Assembly (NCBI GenBank): GCA_016928355.1
Contig: JAFGKW010000006.1
Span: 1 to 64,000, forward strand
Length of the DNA: 64,000 nucleotides
Source: Methanomicrobiaceae archaeon
Lineage (GTDB): Archaea; Halobacteriota; Methanomicrobia; Methanomicrobiales; Methanomicrobiaceae
Reading direction: 5' to 3'
The notes beneath the pieces are model-generated. The model was not told the DNA's origin and did not search any database. It worked only from the letters and a program-made list of their open reading frames with translations. Positions 9,735-18,266 of this stretch are shown one piece after another. The position numbers and the translations under genes are program-made. How positions within the stretch are numbered: the first letter of the stretch is position 1; every line of letters starts with the position of its first letter.

Positions 9735-10310
9735 ATGGGAGATTTTGGCAAAATTTCATTATTGGCAGGGATTATTCTGGCAGTTTTTCTTTTATCGGCA
9801 GGATGCACATCTTCGTTCAATGACCAGAGAGCAGACACAGCAACCGCTGCAGCCGTTCAGGATGCCGGAGCAGCGGCGGCGGAAACGCAGGTTTCTGAGG
9901 CAAAGAACGATCTTGAGGTTATTGAGGAGCAGCTCAGTGAAATAGCAGGAGTATGGGCCGTATCTGAAGTAAGATGCAGTGGAAACAGCTGTACTGCAGA
10001 TGTAAGCAACGAGAACGGGAATACAGCGGTCATAAAGGTCTATGTCTATTCGTCCACCGATTCGGCCCAAAAAAAGTTCGATGATGAGAAGAATGAGTAT
10101 GTCGGTTTTACGATGATTACCCCCAATATCCCGCATGCTGACGACACATTCGCCTGGAAAGAGAAGACCGAGTCGAGGGGAGGTGCGATATCTGCAAATG
10201 TTGTTGCAATCGTTGATGTGACGATACCAGGCGGACTGTCGATCGCCGGAAGGGAATCCGGGATCGTTGAGGCTGAGGATCTTTTGAAGCAGGTTGCCGT
10301 GGTGCTTTGA
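9735..10310 (+). CDS. Lipoprotein of unknown function
   Basis: 191 residues. Residues 1-23 form a signal sequence with lipobox LSAGC; then an Ala-rich, probably helical stretch about 35-75 and a compact C-terminal alpha/beta domain containing CSGNSC, whose two cysteines could form a disulfide. I do not recognise the family. Monocistronic, between the divergent OB-like lipoprotein and a hairpin-rich repeat. Confidence 0.6.
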   Translation: MGDFGKISLLAGIILAVFLLSAGCTSSFNDQRADTATAAAVQDAGAAAAETQVSEAKNDLEVIEEQLSEIAGVWAVSEVRCSGNSCTADVSNENGNTAVIKVYVYSSTDSAQKKFDDEKNEYVGFTMITPNIPHADDTFAWKEKTESRGGAISANVVAIVDVTIPGGLSIAGRESGIVEAEDLLKQVAVVL

Positions 10311-10741
10311 AATTTTCTTTTTAGTAATTGAAGGGCATAAGCCCCTTACGGGGCAGCCCGCTGCTTAATTATTTTAACATTTAAAGGGAGGGGGGATTTC
10401 CCCCTCCCTGTAACCCACCCCCTGATGGCGATAGGTCGCAGACGGGGATGGGCGGGCATCCCCGCCAGCTCCGGACAGTTCTTCAGGAGCGACCTTTGGT
10501 CACTGGTTAATTGTTCTCATTTTTTCTCTCCCGGCCGCAAGGCCGGGCTTATCGCGATAGCGCAAAGCCCTGAGGTCAGGGCGTGTTCGCGAAGCGAACT
10601 TGCGCAAGGGTTGCCTAACAGAGGGCGTTCGTCCTTTCGAAACCCCGGAAGCCCTTCGGTCATCATTTTGTAAGTAATAGTCTTTAAAAAAGGAATCAAA
10701 TCAACTCTGGAATTGCCAAAAGAAAAAAATCTGAAAAATAT
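10311..10741. repeat. Hairpin-rich modular intergenic repeat, copy 1 (central module inverted)
   Basis: 430 bases between the convergent lipoprotein and mch genes. Module A, GAAGGGCATAAGCC, starts at 10330. An inverted module C follows at 10385-10466: a 10-bp perfect stem AGGGAGGGGG/CCCCCTCCCT (10385-10409), then the reverse complement of TGCGACCTATCGCC. After that come CCCGGCC-GCAA-GGCCGGG (10530-10547), TATCGCGATA (10550-10559), a GCCCTGA/TCAGGGC stem near 10566-10581 and module B GTTCGCGAAGCGAAC (10584-10598). Related copies lie at 16775-16910 and 52816-53044. An 82-codon reading frame through this DNA lacks coding character. Confidence 0.8.
10530..10547. other. Perfect 7-bp hairpin with GCAA tetraloop
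   Basis: CCCGGCC-GCAA-GGCCGGG is a very stable GNRA-tetraloop hairpin if transcribed, lying within repeat copy 1. It follows a T-rich stretch (TTTTTCTCTC). It could be part of a structured RNA. Confidence 0.6.
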
Positions 10742-11689
10742 TTAGAGAAGTCCGAAGGATTTGAGTGTCACTTCGGGGTTGATTGCACCAATGCGGTAGA
10801 CTTCTCCTTCTGTGAGTTCATTGATGACGACCTCTGCGGGTGAGAAGAGATTTGTGTCGATCTGGTAGAAGTCGAAGTTTGCCTTCTTGAATGTGTCGTA
10901 GAACGGCTCTCCGTATGATGATGATTTGTTGGACGGGATCTTGTCGAGATAGTCTTTGATCTCGGGTGCTCTCATTGTGAGGTAAATCTGGCCGTGGTAG
11001 ATGGTTGCATCGTTCGTGCATCCCATCGCTCTTGTGGAGTCCTTCTTTACCGGGGGAATAGGTGCTGTTCCCATCGCGGACTCGACCTTCTTCGTGTCGA
11101 AACCGAGCTCGTTGAGCTTGTATATTGCAGTCTCTACACAGCGTCCGGCGACCTGGATCGAACCGACGATGGAGGCTGTCGGTGCGACTACTGCACATAC
11201 GTTTGCAACATCGACGCCGCACTTCTCTGCAATGTGCTCCATTACCTCACCGTTTGGCAGGGTGTCGGACTCGAGACAGATGACCGCGTAGTCGCTCTCG
11301 TCCTCGTATTCGATTACCTCGTATGTGTGCCTGGGCATGAGCGAGAGTGCACGTGCCGGGCCGCTGCCCATCGCGAAGAAGTTTCCGACCTTGACCGTCC
11401 ATCCGGCTTTCTGTGCGCCGAGACAGGATATCGCCGGGAAGTCTGTGTTTACATCAATGAACGGCATCGGGATATCATTTATTTTGCCATTCCTAAACGT
11501 AATCTCCGAGAGGCCTCCCATACAGATTTCAGTAAAGCGTTTTCCTGCCTGGTATCCGCCTATCGCACTTACTCCACAATCGACAAAGCGTGCGCCGTTG
11601 TCGAGCTGGTGGAATTCAACATTATAATCTTCCGGAAATTCCGCAAGGTCCTCGAACAGATCGAGAGCAATTTCATTAACACTTATCAT
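10742..11689 (-). CDS. mch: Methenyltetrahydromethanopterin cyclohydrolase
   Basis: Catalyses reversible hydrolysis of N5,N10-methenyl-H4MPT to N5-formyl-H4MPT in the C1 pathway of methanogenesis, in the cytoplasm. The 315-residue product has normal family length and matches Mch throughout, including GARFVDCGVSAIGGYQAG, FAMGSGPARAL and a PPVKKDSTRAMGCTNDA stretch. A longer frame opens at 11713, but AGGAGGA lies inside that extension about six bases before the ATG at 11689 (MISVNEIALD), so the shorter start is chosen. A TATA-like AAAAAATATTATA sits in the 70-base gap to orc1/cdc6. The 3' end faces repeat copy 1. Confidence 0.95.
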   Translation of the reverse strand: MISVNEIALDLFEDLAEFPEDYNVEFHQLDNGARFVDCGVSAIGGYQAGKRFTEICMGGLSEITFRNGKINDIPMPFIDVNTDFPAISCLGAQKAGWTVKVGNFFAMGSGPARALSLMPRHTYEVIEYEDESDYAVICLESDTLPNGEVMEHIAEKCGVDVANVCAVVAPTASIVGSIQVAGRCVETAIYKLNELGFDTKKVESAMGTAPIPPVKKDSTRAMGCTNDATIYHGQIYLTMRAPEIKDYLDKIPSNKSSSYGEPFYDTFKKANFDFYQIDTNLFSPAEVVINELTEGEVYRIGAINPEVTLKSFGLL

Positions 11690-11760
11690 GAATAATCCTC
11701 CTGATTCTAACATTGAATCAGCAAAAGTTATAATATTTTTTAAATGATTCTGGGGCCCTA

Positions 11761-12894
11761 TCAGTCGAGAATTTCCAATACGCGGTCAGGATCGTATCTT
11801 AAGGTGATTAACCTTGTCCGGCCCCTTCCTTCCCTGTAATTCAGGTTTAAAAGCCTCATCGCATCCAGCTTTTTAACGATCTCGTAGTATCTCGTATAAC
11901 CCATCTTCCGGCTCTCTTTGATAAGTTCAAATACAGAGCCTGCAGAGAGCTCTTTTTTGCCTATGCTGTTTTTTGCAATGATTTTCAGGACTTCTTTCTC
12001 TTCATCCCTGAGGGTCTTTGCGGTGTGCGAGAGATGCAGGTATTTTGATATTTCATATGCGCGGCAGATATCGTCTCTTTCAAGGCTTCTCCTCGCATCG
12101 TTTTCTGCATATAGCGTCGCTCTCTTGAGGAGATCTATCCCCACTCTGAGATCCCCAAGGTTTGCAGTCTGTTCGACGACGAGATCGAGCATCGGTTCGC
12201 TGATTACGTTTGGATAGAGTCCCTGCATCACCCTCTGGTTGAGGATCTCCTTAATCTCGTCTTCACCGTAGGGGGGAAAGTATATGTCAGTCGGCCTGAA
12301 CACCGATGACACCCTACTGTCGACCTCCCTCATGAGATCGACGCCCATATCCGAGATGATGGTAATCACACCGACTCTCACTCCCTCATAGGACTCATGG
12401 GCACGGAGAAGAGTATAGAGAACCTTGTTGATCTCGTTTTCATACAGCAGGTAGTTTGCATCGTCGAGGCAGACGAGGAGCACCGCATCCCTGTCGAGTA
12501 TGAGTTTGCAGACCGAATCGAATAGAGTCTTAAACGACGTCCCGGAGGCCGGCGGCTGCTGGCCGGATAGTTTCCTGTATATTCTTGAAAAAATGGCGAA
12601 CTTGGTATTTTCAATCTGGCAGTTCACGTGCACGGGGATCAGTTTCTGCGTCGCTCCCTCTATCTCTGAGAAGAGCTTTTTGATTGTGGTGGTCTTTCCC
12701 GTGCCCGGAAGCCCCCTGCATATGGTATTGAGGGGCCTTGCACCCTTCATGCCCGGCTTTACCTGGAATGCGAGCTCCCTCATCTGGGTATCGCGAAAAT
12801 TAAACTGCTCGGGGATGAAGTCTATCTCGAATACCTCAGGGTCCCGAAACAGCGTCTCCTCCCACATAAGCAGGTTCTTCTTCATATTAGACAT
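11761..12894 (-). CDS. cdc6: Orc1/Cdc6-type replication initiator (AAA+ ATPase)
   Basis: 377 residues with the Orc1/Cdc6 layout: AAA+ module with Walker A GLPGTGKTT (about residue 61), Walker B LLVCLDDANYL, sensor region and Arg-rich lid, then a C-terminal winged helix ending RTRLITLRYDPDRVLEILD. Binds origin recognition boxes and loads MCM. Archaeal origins often lie beside this gene, but the flanks (11714-11760, 12895-12963) are short and I found no origin-box-like repeats there. Members of this family can also be secondary paralogs. Confidence 0.92.
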   Translation of the reverse strand: MSNMKKNLLMWEETLFRDPEVFEIDFIPEQFNFRDTQMRELAFQVKPGMKGARPLNTICRGLPGTGKTTTIKKLFSEIEGATQKLIPVHVNCQIENTKFAIFSRIYRKLSGQQPPASGTSFKTLFDSVCKLILDRDAVLLVCLDDANYLLYENEINKVLYTLLRAHESYEGVRVGVITIISDMGVDLMREVDSRVSSVFRPTDIYFPPYGEDEIKEILNQRVMQGLYPNVISEPMLDLVVEQTANLGDLRVGIDLLKRATLYAENDARRSLERDDICRAYEISKYLHLSHTAKTLRDEEKEVLKIIAKNSIGKKELSAGSVFELIKESRKMGYTRYYEIVKKLDAMRLLNLNYREGRGRTRLITLRYDPDRVLEILD

Positions 12895-12963
12895 TTTAAT
12901 CTTAGACCTATTAATTCATGCCTTCAGGCGGTGTGAAAGAGTATATGTCAGGATTATCCATCC

Positions 12964-13488
12964 TTATTTCTGCATGTCGTCAAGACATTTTTTGCAGAGC
13001 GAGCGGCCCATAAATATCTGCGACAACTGCTCCTCGGCCTTTGAGATTGGCATACCGCACGCCGAGCATGTAAAGCCTGTGGCTTCCGGGATCTTCTTCT
13101 CCGGAGCTTTCTCCTTTTCGGGTTCACCGGCTTTTACTTCAGGTCCGGCAGGAGCCGGAGTAGCCTCAGGCTCAACCGTGGTCTGCGGAATTGCGGGCGG
13201 GAGATCCGCCTTTGGCTCCCTGAAATCCGTTTTTATATGCCCGCCGGGGCTCTCGAGCACCCTTCTCCTGTAACTGTCGATCCTCTTCTTAGTCTCGGGA
13301 TCATTTCTCCCGAGCCTTGAGAGAACGATATCGAGGTACTCCATAAGCTCCCCTGCATCCTCACCGTCTTTTACCTCTCCGTCGACCTCGACCTTCAGGT
13401 TCTCGTAATTCTCAAGGTTTACCGTAATCCCGATTGAAAGTTTCCTGTTTCCGCTCATGTATATACCCGTATTGAATTGTTCAGCCAT
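12964..13488 (-). CDS. Conserved protein with C-terminal four-cysteine zinc ribbon
   Basis: 174 residues. Residues about 10-85 form a charged alpha/beta region; 90-135 are a Pro/Glu/Lys linker; the end holds CSACGMPI...CKKCLDDM, a CxxC-CxxC zinc ribbon. An internal ATG at 13458 (MSGNRKLSIG) is an equally good start; neither has a strong Shine-Dalgarno. Lies 69 bases upstream of orc1/cdc6 in the same direction, so the two could be co-transcribed. Family not recognised; the zinc ribbon suggests nucleic acid or protein binding. Confidence 0.6.
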   Translation of the reverse strand: MAEQFNTGIYMSGNRKLSIGITVNLENYENLKVEVDGEVKDGEDAGELMEYLDIVLSRLGRNDPETKKRIDSYRRRVLESPGGHIKTDFREPKADLPPAIPQTTVEPEATPAPAGPEVKAGEPEKEKAPEKKIPEATGFTCSACGMPISKAEEQLSQIFMGRSLCKKCLDDMQK

Positions 13489-13648
13489 TCCGGTAATTCA
13501 ATGATCTGTATTATTGTGTCCAGGGACAAAAGAGTATTCAGGTTTTGCCGGGCGGCCCTCCGCGGCAGATGATGAAAGTTACCCCCACTGACCGCCCGGA
13601 ATGATGAAGCAGGGATCTGATGCCGCTATCAGTTTGTTATTAATTCTT

Positions 13649-14815
13649 TTATTCCGCCTGTCCAAGGAGGAGCTTCATGAACATATCGCCTTCGACAAGC
13701 CCGAAACCGCCGTTTTCAGCCGCTTCATTTTCTGAATAGCATGAACACTTATCCCTTCCTCTTCCGACGATGATGAACGGGACGGGACTGGATGTATGAG
13801 TCTTCAGCCTTATTGGTGTCGGGTGATCCGGGAGTATTCCTATAATCGCATCCGTGTTTTCAAGAATCATGCCTATGGCTTCGTCGAGGCGCTCGATTGC
13901 CCGGACCTTCTCCTCAACGCTTCCAAGATGCCCTGCTTCGTCGGGGGCCTCTACATGCATGTAAACGAAATCGAGCCTCTCCAGTGCTTCGAGTGCGTAC
14001 TTCGCTTTTGCCATGTAGTCCGTATCAAGGAATCCTGTCGCACCGGGAACTGTTATGACCTCCATTCCTGCAAGCATTGCAATCCCGTTCAGGAGATCGA
14101 CGGCAGAGATCATTCCTCCCGAGACCCCGTACTTCTCTTTAAAGCTCTCAAGAGCAGGTTTTTTACCGCCGCTCCATGGCCATATTCCAGTCGCAGGCTT
14201 ATCACCGCCGGTGATCCGCTGGAGGTTCACCGGATGCTCTTCGAAGGCCCTGGCGGAAACTGCCATCGCATCGATAAGGATGTCGCCGTCATAGCCGTCC
14301 GGCATGAAGGAGGCAATCTCCTTTCCGACGATATCATGTGGTGGTGTCGTTACCGCACCTCTTCCTCCCTTCAGCACGAGAAGGTTTCTGTACCCGACAC
14401 CGGGGTAGGCCTTCAGGTTTCCAGGAAGAGCGCCGTTTAAGAAGCCGATAAGCTCAGCTCCCTCTTCTCCTGAGATATGACCTGCTGAGAAGTCATCCAT
14501 CACTCCATTCTTAATCGTCACAAGGTTGCAACGGTAGGCGATCTCGTCGTCTGCAATATCTATGCCCATACTAACCGCTTCGAGGGGCCCTCTCCCGGTA
14601 TAGCAGTCGACCGGACTGTAACCGAGGACAGAGAGGTTTGCAACATCACTTCCGGGTTCAAATCCGTCCGGAACAGTCCTGAGCATTCCACAGGCACCGT
14701 TGAATGCGGCCCAGTCCATATATGGCGTATTCGCGTACTCAATCGGGGTCTTTCCGCCGAGCTCTTCAAGAGGCTCGTCTGCCATTCCGTCGCCGAGAAT
14801 TATTATTGCCTTCAT
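13649..14815 (-). CDS. apgM: Cofactor-independent phosphoglycerate mutase, archaeal type
   Basis: Interconverts 2- and 3-phosphoglycerate in glycolysis/gluconeogenesis. 388 residues, usual length for ApgM of the alkaline phosphatase superfamily. Visible signatures: N-terminal IILGDGMADEPLEELGGKTP with the metal-binding Asp, GSDVANLSVLGY carrying the nucleophilic Ser region, HVEAPDEAGH and a late DHPTPI metal-binding motif. Its first bases overlap the end of the sugar-epimerase gene by four bases, so it is translated from the same mRNA. Confidence 0.93.
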   Translation of the reverse strand: MKAIIILGDGMADEPLEELGGKTPIEYANTPYMDWAAFNGACGMLRTVPDGFEPGSDVANLSVLGYSPVDCYTGRGPLEAVSMGIDIADDEIAYRCNLVTIKNGVMDDFSAGHISGEEGAELIGFLNGALPGNLKAYPGVGYRNLLVLKGGRGAVTTPPHDIVGKEIASFMPDGYDGDILIDAMAVSARAFEEHPVNLQRITGGDKPATGIWPWSGGKKPALESFKEKYGVSGGMISAVDLLNGIAMLAGMEVITVPGATGFLDTDYMAKAKYALEALERLDFVYMHVEAPDEAGHLGSVEEKVRAIERLDEAIGMILENTDAIIGILPDHPTPIRLKTHTSSPVPFIIVGRGRDKCSCYSENEAAENGGFGLVEGDMFMKLLLGQAE

Positions 14816-15756
14816 GTATCTCTTATCTCCTCAAGTAGTGTCTTTACGGCAGATCTTACCGATTCGGCCGATCCTGTGACGGGTTTCCAACCAAGATTTT
14901 TTAGCTTTTCCACCGAAAGCTGCATCTTCGGAACGTCGCCCACCCAGCCGCGATCACCGCCGGTATAGGTGAATTTAACGCCTGAGAGGCCCATCTCCTC
15001 AACAACAATCTCCGCGATGGCGGTTACATCGATCCAGTCCTCGGAGCCTATATTGAAGTAATTGAAAGGTTCACCCGAGTTTTCGACCGCGAAGAGGACA
15101 GCCTCCACGCATGCACCGACCGAGAAATAGGATTTGATCTGCTTTCCGTCGCCGAGGATCTCGAGTTCGCCGGGTTTGTCCATCAGCTTGTGGACGAAAT
15201 CCCAGATGACTCCGTGGCCGCTCCTCTCGCCAATGATGTTAGCAAACCTGAAGACCCATGACTTCATCCCGTAGGTGTAAGAGTAGCCTGCGATCATCGC
15301 TTCGCATGCAAGTTTCGATGCGGCGTATATCGAGATTGGTATCAGCGGGCTGTAGTCCTCCGGAGTGGGGATAACGTCCGCCTCGCCGTATACGGTTGAA
15401 GTAGAGGTAAATACAAACTCTTTTACCCCGTGTTCGCGCATGGCCTCAAGGACCCTCTCCGTGGCAAGGATATTGTTGTCATATACCTTCCCCGGGGAGA
15501 TTGCACTTGCCCTGACGTCAGGATCTGCGGCGATATGGAATATCCTGTCAGCTCCGCTGAACCGGCCCTGCCAGCCCTCTCCGAGCAGGTCGGCCTGTAA
15601 AAATTCGATCTTTCCGCTCTCAATATGGGGTATTATATTTGCAGTCGCACCTGCACTGAGGTTATCTATTACAAGCACCCTGTCCCCTTTCTCAACAAGG
15701 GCGTCGACGATATGGGACCCGATGAAACCGGCTCCTCCCGTGACTACTGAAAACAT
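14812..15756 (-). CDS. NAD-dependent sugar-nucleotide epimerase/dehydratase (GalE-like)
   Basis: 314-residue short-chain dehydrogenase of the extended family. N-terminal GGAGFIGSHIVDAL binds NAD, an SIYAASKLACEAM stretch carries the YxxxK catalytic pair, and FTSTSTVYGEAD carries the catalytic Ser/Thr. Probably a UDP-glucose/GlcNAc 4-epimerase supplying sugars for surface glycans, in keeping with the glycosylation genes at 29-35.6 kb; GalE-like proteins are hard to tell apart by eye. First gene of a two-gene operon with apgM. Confidence 0.85.
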   Translation of the reverse strand: MFSVVTGGAGFIGSHIVDALVEKGDRVLVIDNLSAGATANIIPHIESGKIEFLQADLLGEGWQGRFSGADRIFHIAADPDVRASAISPGKVYDNNILATERVLEAMREHGVKEFVFTSTSTVYGEADVIPTPEDYSPLIPISIYAASKLACEAMIAGYSYTYGMKSWVFRFANIIGERSGHGVIWDFVHKLMDKPGELEILGDGKQIKSYFSVGACVEAVLFAVENSGEPFNYFNIGSEDWIDVTAIAEIVVEEMGLSGVKFTYTGGDRGWVGDVPKMQLSVEKLKNLGWKPVTGSAESVRSAVKTLLEEIRDT

Positions 15757-15883
15757 CCGATCAATAATTATGCGGGGGTAATGGTTTTAGTTTTGGGTTG
15801 CAGGGTTCTTAGGGTAAAAGGGACCATAATCAGTTTTACAACGCATCGGCGGTTTTAATATCCTGCAACGGGCACTTTATTAT

Positions 15884-16759
15884 GTGATACCCCGGAACAC
15901 GTTTTTTGAATATGCACTAATCTATACCAGGGGGCTTTTAATGGGCATATGCGACATCATCCCGGGAGTCTCCGGCGGGACGATGGCGCTTATCACCGGA
16001 ATATACGAGAGGCTCGTCAGGGCTATCGGCAATATCGGCCCCGGGCCTGCAAAGTGCCTTCTTAAAGGTGATGTGGAATCGGCAAAGAAAGAGTTTGAGA
16101 ATTTCGATCCTCTCTTCCTTGTGGTGCTTGTCGCTGGAATCGGAACCTCTTTTATCGCTATGTCGAGGGTTATACTGGTGCTTCTCGACGAATATGCGAT
16201 TCAGACATTTTCGTTCTTCTTCGGACTGATAGTCGCATCGGCAGTTGTATTGTTCCTGATTATCGAGAAGGACTCGAGGAACATCCGGGCGGCGATCTTT
16301 CTTGTAATTGGTGTTGCGGCCGGATTTCTAATCGCCGGTTTAAATCCCGCCTCACTCGGCCACTCGCTCCCTGTGCTCTTCCTCTCGGGAATGGCGGCGC
16401 TCTGCGCCATGATCCTTCCCGGGATATCAGGCTCATACATCATGCTCGTACTCGGCCAGTACGAGTATATGCTCAATGTGATCAAATCCTTCTCGATATT
16501 CGAGATTATAACATACGCCGCGGGAGGAATAATCGGGCTGCTCCTCTTCTCGCGTCTCCTCAAGTATCTCCTAAAGACGCATCACACCGCAATGATCGCC
16601 TTTCTCACCGGACTTATGCTCGGTTCGGTCCGGCTGCTCTTCGACAAAATAAATGCCGCGGGCGGGACGATCGGTTCGGCGTGGGTCTACCTTCTTGCAG
16701 GCATAATCGTAATTGTTGCGATGGAATATGCAAACCGGCGATTTTCGAAGGGAACATGA
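15884..16759 (+). CDS. DUF368 membrane protein, PopT-type polyprenyl-phosphate carrier
   Basis: 291 residues, seven to eight hydrophobic segments, with the DUF368 signature GICDIIPGVSGGTMALITGI near residue 22 and a second inverted motif MILPGISGSYIMLVLGQY near 170, an internal duplication typical of the family. Bacterial DUF368 proteins (PopT) return undecaprenyl phosphate across the membrane; here the lipid would be dolichyl or polyprenyl phosphate used for N-glycosylation. The start is a GTG with no Shine-Dalgarno; TTTTAATA lies about 30 bases upstream, compatible with a leaderless mRNA. Confidence 0.85.
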   Translation: MIPRNTFFEYALIYTRGLLMGICDIIPGVSGGTMALITGIYERLVRAIGNIGPGPAKCLLKGDVESAKKEFENFDPLFLVVLVAGIGTSFIAMSRVILVLLDEYAIQTFSFFFGLIVASAVVLFLIIEKDSRNIRAAIFLVIGVAAGFLIAGLNPASLGHSLPVLFLSGMAALCAMILPGISGSYIMLVLGQYEYMLNVIKSFSIFEIITYAAGGIIGLLLFSRLLKYLLKTHHTAMIAFLTGLMLGSVRLLFDKINAAGGTIGSAWVYLLAGIIVIVAMEYANRRFSKGT

Positions 16760-16774
16760 AATTTCAGGTATTTT

Positions 16775-16910
16775 GAAGGGCATAAGCCCATGACGAGGCA
16801 GCCCTCTGCTTAATTCGCTACGCGAATTTGCGCAATGGTGATAGCCCGGATGCGACTTATCGCCATCAGGGGGAGGATAAGAGGGAGGGGAAGAAATCCC
16901 CCTCCCTCTT
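16775..16910. repeat. Hairpin-rich modular intergenic repeat, copy 2
   Basis: Modules in order: A, GAAGGGCATAAGCCC (16775); B, TTCGCTACGCGAA followed by TTGCGCAA; C, TGCGACTTATCGCC (about 16851) plus a CAGGGGGAGG run and a 12-bp perfect stem AAGAGGGAGGGG/CCCCTCCCTCTT (16879-16910). Lies between convergent DUF368 and CPBP genes. Module order and sequence match copy 3. Confidence 0.8.
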
Positions 16911-16938
16911 AATTTAGGATTTCATGAGGCCAAAATAG

Positions 16939-18120
16939 TTATATCACGCTAAACCCGAGAAGGAGACCCAGAAAGAGCACGAAGTCGTATGTCGTATGAG
17001 TTATTGCGCAGACCGTCGTGCTGTAACGCCCCCTGATCAGCCCGAAGACGAGTCCTGCGATGAATACCGATATTATTCCATCCCAGTTGTACTGGAAGGC
17101 ATGGAGGGATGCGAAGAGGATCGCCGGGATGATTATCCCGAACCTCGGCTGGAGAACCCCTCTTATAGAGATCTCCTCCCCGAACCCGGCGCATACCGAT
17201 GCGATGACAATCCCGGGAAGGGTCATGTAGGGGACGAGGAACTGCTCGAACGCCCCCGAGTCCGTGAGAGGCCATCCCATCGCGGTCCAGATGACGGCAA
17301 TAACCTCGTCCACCGCGTAGAAAACCGCTACAAGGATTAATGCAAATCCCACCGCGATAACTATCTCCTTTGTACCCGGGCGGGTCAGGCCGAGCCTGTG
17401 CAGGGTCTCTCCCAGGTTCCTCTTCGTAAACAGGCCGGCGATTGCAAAAGATGCAAGTATGGTCCAAAAGAGCGTATATAGGTCCACTGCAACAGCAGCT
17501 TCAAGGAAAGTTCCGTCTGAATTAATCATCTCAGTAAATGTTTCGGAGAGATATGGGGGGACTCCTGTGACGGTCACTGGGACCAGGGGGATTATTGTTA
17601 TTGCGAAGATCGTTACAAGAGCAACGATGTGCAGCCGGCTGAACGGGTCGAAGTCGAGTTTCGATGCAAGATAAACACGGACTCCCCTCAAAAGCGGAAC
17701 AAGGGATATCAGCGCAGATCCCGCACAAGCTAAAAAAAGGAGCAGAATCGTGATGATCTCTCTGCTATCAATACCTGATTCAAAGACGCCCGGGTCGATC
17801 TCTTCTGAGAATATTATATCTGGAGGTAACAACGAGACAAGGCCAAAGAAGAACGAGACGGATGCCGTTACCAGTATTATTCCTACAAGGAGGAGATATA
17901 TGGGATATTTCAGGCTCTCCCTGTCTTTGAGCATCGAAAACCGTGCAATTACCGCCAGGATGACGAACGGTGCAATAGTTGCAGATGAACCGAGGAAGAT
18001 GCCCGGCTGCGTATTTTCTCCTATAAAAAATGCGATAATGGGAGAGAGGCCGAAGATGAGAAGAATGGTAAGGATTCCCCAGAAATTTTTAATATCCGTC
18101 ATCGGTGAATAATCGCTCAT
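16939..18120 (-). CDS. CPBP-family intramembrane metalloprotease
   Basis: 393 residues, about ten membrane segments. The C-terminal third has the three CPBP (Rce1/Abi) motifs: GEEISIRG with the paired Glu and Arg, FASLHAFQYNW with a metal-ligand His, and HTTYDF. The N-terminal half adds five extra membrane helices. Family members cleave prenylated or membrane proteins or act in immunity/maturation; no substrate can be named here. Monocistronic. Confidence 0.85.
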   Translation of the reverse strand: MSDYSPMTDIKNFWGILTILLIFGLSPIIAFFIGENTQPGIFLGSSATIAPFVILAVIARFSMLKDRESLKYPIYLLLVGIILVTASVSFFFGLVSLLPPDIIFSEEIDPGVFESGIDSREIITILLLFLACAGSALISLVPLLRGVRVYLASKLDFDPFSRLHIVALVTIFAITIIPLVPVTVTGVPPYLSETFTEMINSDGTFLEAAVAVDLYTLFWTILASFAIAGLFTKRNLGETLHRLGLTRPGTKEIVIAVGFALILVAVFYAVDEVIAVIWTAMGWPLTDSGAFEQFLVPYMTLPGIVIASVCAGFGEEISIRGVLQPRFGIIIPAILFASLHAFQYNWDGIISVFIAGLVFGLIRGRYSTTVCAITHTTYDFVLFLGLLLGFSVI

Positions 18121-18266
18121 TTACCCGGTTATATTCGGGCTTCTCAGCGATAAATTATTTTAACCTCCGGGTTAGAGAAGGGAAGAGCCTCATGGCCAGC
18201 AAAGAAGTGTAAACCGTTTTTTGCTATGGATGCCAAATATCTCATGACAGGAGAGCATCTTCGATC

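Noticed and set aside
10425-10673. 82-codon plus-strand reading frame in the repeat region
   Set aside because: Runs through hairpins and inverted modules, has no Shine-Dalgarno, and its protein resembles nothing; the DNA is explained by structure.
12895-12963. Replication origin beside orc1/cdc6
   Set aside because: Only 69 bases, no repeated origin-box-like motif and no strongly AT-rich unwinding stretch.
12500-13273. 257-codon plus-strand frame across orc1/cdc6 and the zinc-ribbon gene
   Set aside because: Antisense to two well-supported genes and spans their intergenic gap; no family resemblance.
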